A stretch of DNA of 5,449 nt from an uncultured Clostridia bacterium (GTDB taxonomy: Bacteria; Bacillota; Clostridia; Christensenellales; Borkfalkiaceae), in contig CANRAI010000071.1 in assembly GCA_947628555.1 (NCBI GenBank), forward strand, positions 1 to 5,449, given 5' to 3'. Below the pieces are notes generated by a model. It saw only the letters and a program-made list of their open reading frames with translations. It made no database searches and was not told the origin of the DNA. Both the position numbers and the translations under genes were made by a program. Below are positions 3,119-5,449 of this stretch, piece after piece (the stretch's first letter is position 1; every line of letters begins with the position of its first letter).

Positions 3119-5449
3119 ATGCAATTTTGCAGAACATACGAAGTTTGCAACAGCACAGAGGGGCTTGAACGCCTGCTTTTCCGCGTTAAAAGCGCCCAAA
3201 AGGAGTTTTCTACCTTTTCACAGGAAAAGGTAGATGAAATCTTCCGCGCCTGCGCGCTTGCCGCAAACAGGGAAAGAATACCGCTTGCCAAGCTTGCCGC
3301 GGAAGAGACGGGCATGGGCGTCGTCGAGGACAAGGTGATAAAAAATCACTACGCTTCCGAATATATCTACAATAAATATAAAAACGTGAAAACGTGCGGG
3401 ATTATAGACGAGGACGCCGCTTACGGCATAAAGACAATTGCCGACCCCGTAGGCGTCGTTGGCGCGGTCGTTCCGACTACAAACCCGACTTCAACGGCGA
3501 TTTTCAAGACGTTGATTTGCCTCAAAACGCGCAACGGCTGCATAATCAGCCCGCACCCGCGCGCAAAAAATTCTACGATTGCGGCGGCGAAAGTCGTGTA
3601 TGAAGCGGCGGTCGCAGCGGGCGCGCCAGAGGGAATTATAGGCTGGATTGATGTTCCCGCGCTTGAATTGACCGGATTTCTGATGAAAGAGGTCGATTTG
3701 ATTCTTGCGACGGGCGGTCCGGGAATGGTTCGCGCGGCGTATTCCAGCGGCAAGCCGGCAATCGGCGTAGGCGCGGGTAATACGCCCGCGGTTTTCGAAG
3801 AATCCTGCGATATCCGTCTTGCCGTAAATTCGGTAATACACTCAAAGACTTTCGACAACGGCATGATTTGCGCGTCTGAACAGTCGGTAATCATCGACGA
3901 TAAAATTTACGACGATGTAAAGGCGGAGTTCAAAAAGCGGGGTTGTTATTTTTTGAACGGCGGCGAAACGGAAAAGGTCAGAAAAACAATTATAATTAAC
4001 GGCTCGCTCAATGCAAAAACGGTGGGGCAAAGCGCCGTGAAGATAGCCGAGCTTGCGGGCATATCCGTTCCCGTCAATACTAAAATTTTGATAGGCGAGG
4101 TGGAAAAGTGCGACCTTTCCGAAGAGTTTGCACATGAAAAATTATCCCCCGTACTCGCCATGTATCGCGCAAGAAATTTTGACGACGCCGTCGATAAAGC
4201 CGAAAGTCTTATACAAAGCGGAGGATTGGGACACACTTCGTCGATTTATATCAACGCCTCGTCGGGCAAAGAAAAGATAGAAAGATTTGCGCTCCGCTTA
4301 AAGACCTGCCGAATTCTTGTCAACACTCCGTCGTCGCACGGGGGAATAGGGGATCTCTATAACTTTAAACTTGCCCCGTCGCTTACTCTCGGCTGCGGAA
4401 GCTGGGGCGGAAACTCCACGTCCGCCAACGTCGGCGTAAACCACCTTCTGAATATCAAGACCGTCGCCGAAAGGAGAGAGAATATGCTGTGGTTCCGCAC
4501 ACCCGAAAAAATCTATATGAAGAGGGGAAGTCTCCCCGTCGCGCTTGAAGAATTAAAGTCGGTTTTAAGTAAAAGCAGGGCGTTTATCGTTACCGATAAA
4601 TTTCTTGAAGAAAACGGTTTTACCCTTCAAATCGCGCGCAAATTAGAGGAATTTGGTATTATTCATAGTACTTTCTCTGACATAATACCCGACCCTACCC
4701 TTTTAAGCGCGCAAATAGGGGCGTCTTTAATGCGGTCTTTTAAGCCCGACGTTATTATCGCGCTGGGCGGCGGCAGCGCAATGGACGCCGCAAAAATCAT
4801 GTGGGTTTTATACGAGCACCCGGAAGTAAATTTCAGCGATATGGCAATGCGCTTTTCGGATATAAGAAAAAGAATTTATTCTTTCCCGAAGATGGGGGAA
4901 AAGGCGTATTTTGTGGCTATACCCACTTCGGCGGGCACGGGCTCGGAAGTTACTCCTTTCGCCGTTATTACGGACGACGAAACCAAAGTAAAATATCCGC
5001 TTGCCGATTACGAGCTGTTGCCGGATATGGCGGTTATCGACGCCGACCTGCATATGTCCGCGCCGCAAAGCCTTACTGCCGCAGCCGGCATAGACGCCGC
5101 GTCGCACGCGCTTGAAGCGTACGTATCTGTAATGGCGACCGACTTTACCGACGGGCTTGCCTTGCAGGCGCTTAAAATTATATTCGAATATCTGCCGAAG
5201 GCGTATGCGGACGGCGCGGACGAGGCGGCGCGCGAAAAAATGGCGAACGCCGCCACTATCGCAGGTATGGCGTTTGCAAACGCCTTTTTGGGAGTGTGTC
5301 ACTCTATGGCGCATAAACTCGGCTCTTTTTTTCATCTGCCTCACGGAATTGCCAACGCGCTTTTGATAGACGAGGTGATAAGGTTCAACTCTTTCGAAGC
5401 GCCCGCAAAAATGGGAACGTTCAGCCAATACGTCTATCCCAACGCGAAA
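3119..5449 (+). CDS. adhE: Bifunctional acetaldehyde-CoA/alcohol dehydrogenase, 3' end cut by the window
   Basis: Cytoplasmic enzyme that reduces acetyl-CoA to acetaldehyde and then to ethanol with two NADH, closing fermentative redox balance; family members form helical filaments (spirosomes). The frame is open without interruption for 777 codons to the window edge; the family is about 860-890 residues, so roughly 100 residues are missing. AAAGGAG (3107-3113), five bases before the ATG, fixes the start. Residues about 13-445 are the CoA-acylating aldehyde dehydrogenase domain: EETGMGVVEDKVIKNH, catalytic Cys251 in FDNGMICASEQ, Glu340 in HEKLSP, His372 in GLGHTS. A linker (about 447-465) leads to the iron-dependent alcohol dehydrogenase: GGGSAMDAAK at 550-559 binds nucleotide, PTSAGTGSEVTPF follows, and Asp659, His663, His728 and His742 are the expected iron ligands. 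No key residue is missing. It appears to be a single-gene unit in the window, behind its own leader. Confidence 0.97.
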   Translation, partial: MQFCRTYEVCNSTEGLERLLFRVKSAQKEFSTFSQEKVDEIFRACALAANRERIPLAKLAAEETGMGVVEDKVIKNHYASEYIYNKYKNVKTCGIIDEDAAYGIKTIADPVGVVGAVVPTTNPTSTAIFKTLICLKTRNGCIISPHPRAKNSTIAAAKVVYEAAVAAGAPEGIIGWIDVPALELTGFLMKEVDLILATGGPGMVRAAYSSGKPAIGVGAGNTPAVFEESCDIRLAVNSVIHSKTFDNGMICASEQSVIIDDKIYDDVKAEFKKRGCYFLNGGETEKVRKTIIINGSLNAKTVGQSAVKIAELAGISVPVNTKILIGEVEKCDLSEEFAHEKLSPVLAMYRARNFDDAVDKAESLIQSGGLGHTSSIYINASSGKEKIERFALRLKTCRILVNTPSSHGGIGDLYNFKLAPSLTLGCGSWGGNSTSANVGVNHLLNIKTVAERRENMLWFRTPEKIYMKRGSLPVALEELKSVLSKSRAFIVTDKFLEENGFTLQIARKLEEFGIIHSTFSDIIPDPTLLSAQIGASLMRSFKPDVIIALGGGSAMDAAKIMWVLYEHPEVNFSDMAMRFSDIRKRIYSFPKMGEKAYFVAIPTSAGTGSEVTPFAVITDDETKVKYPLADYELLPDMAVIDADLHMSAPQSLTAAAGIDAASHALEAYVSVMATDFTDGLALQALKIIFEYLPKAYADGADEAAREKMANAATIAGMAFANAFLGVCHSMAHKLGSFFHLPHGIANALLIDEVIRFNSFEAPAKMGTFSQYVYPNAK

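Noticed and set aside
3421..4236. Several overlapping minus-strand frames opposite adhE
   Set aside because: All lie within the uninterrupted AdhE coding frame and show no family features.
4808..5428. Minus-strand 206-codon frame opposite adhE
   Set aside because: Arg/His-rich shadow of the intact adhE frame; no start signals and the sense strand fully explains the sequence.
1..5449. CRISPR array, insertion sequence or rRNA
   Set aside because: No regularly spaced repeats, transposase-like frames or rRNA-like stretches are visible.

Overview
The window looks like the edge of an integrated element joined to ordinary metabolic chromosome of a Firmicute, most likely a Clostridia-type anaerobe. 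The reasons are AT-rich intergenic DNA with moderate-GC genes, purine-rich AGGAG-type ribosome sites, a clostridial-style bifunctional AdhE, and split short chromate transporters next to a LysR gene. Species cannot be named from the sequence alone.

Left part (1-500). The first 68 codons of a tyrosine recombinase lie on the minus strand and run off the left edge. Upstream of that gene are a GTGA-loop hairpin (241-264), a 10-bp direct repeat, and an isolated tRNA 3' end (439-461: T-loop, T-stem 3' strand, acceptor 3' strand, CCA) with no tRNA body in front of it. A perfect 18-bp-arm terminator follows directly. This is the usual layout of an element integrated into a tRNA 3' end. I infer that the element lies to the left, that 439-461 is the distal attachment copy, and that everything to the right is host chromosome. 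The intact tRNA should then lie beyond the left edge.

Middle part (500-2861). A 174-base non-coding stretch with tRNA-like scraps and two small palindromes ends in a second 18-bp-arm terminator. Next comes a minus-strand pair of short ChrA-family membrane transporters whose reading frames overlap by ATGA. They are transcribed away from a plus-strand LysR-type regulator. The 77-base divergent spacer holds a well-formed promoter for the regulator, an extended -10 for the transporters placed so that their GTG would sit at the very 5' end of the mRNA, and two abutting dyads suited to regulator binding. The likely logic is that the LysR protein senses an unknown anion or metabolite, represses itself and controls the pair.

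Right part (2862-5449). After a strong GAAA-loop hairpin comes the adhE leader, with a near-perfect 20-bp palindrome and a set of mutually exclusive hairpins. Then comes adhE itself, open for 777 codons to the window edge and lacking only roughly its last 100 residues. All the ALDH and iron-ADH catalytic residues I looked for are present. It would reduce acetyl-CoA to ethanol and reoxidise NADH in fermentation.

I do not see an obviously new multi-gene system. The observations most worth a second look are the attachment-site boundary, the apparently leaderless transporter mRNA, and the structured adhE leader.
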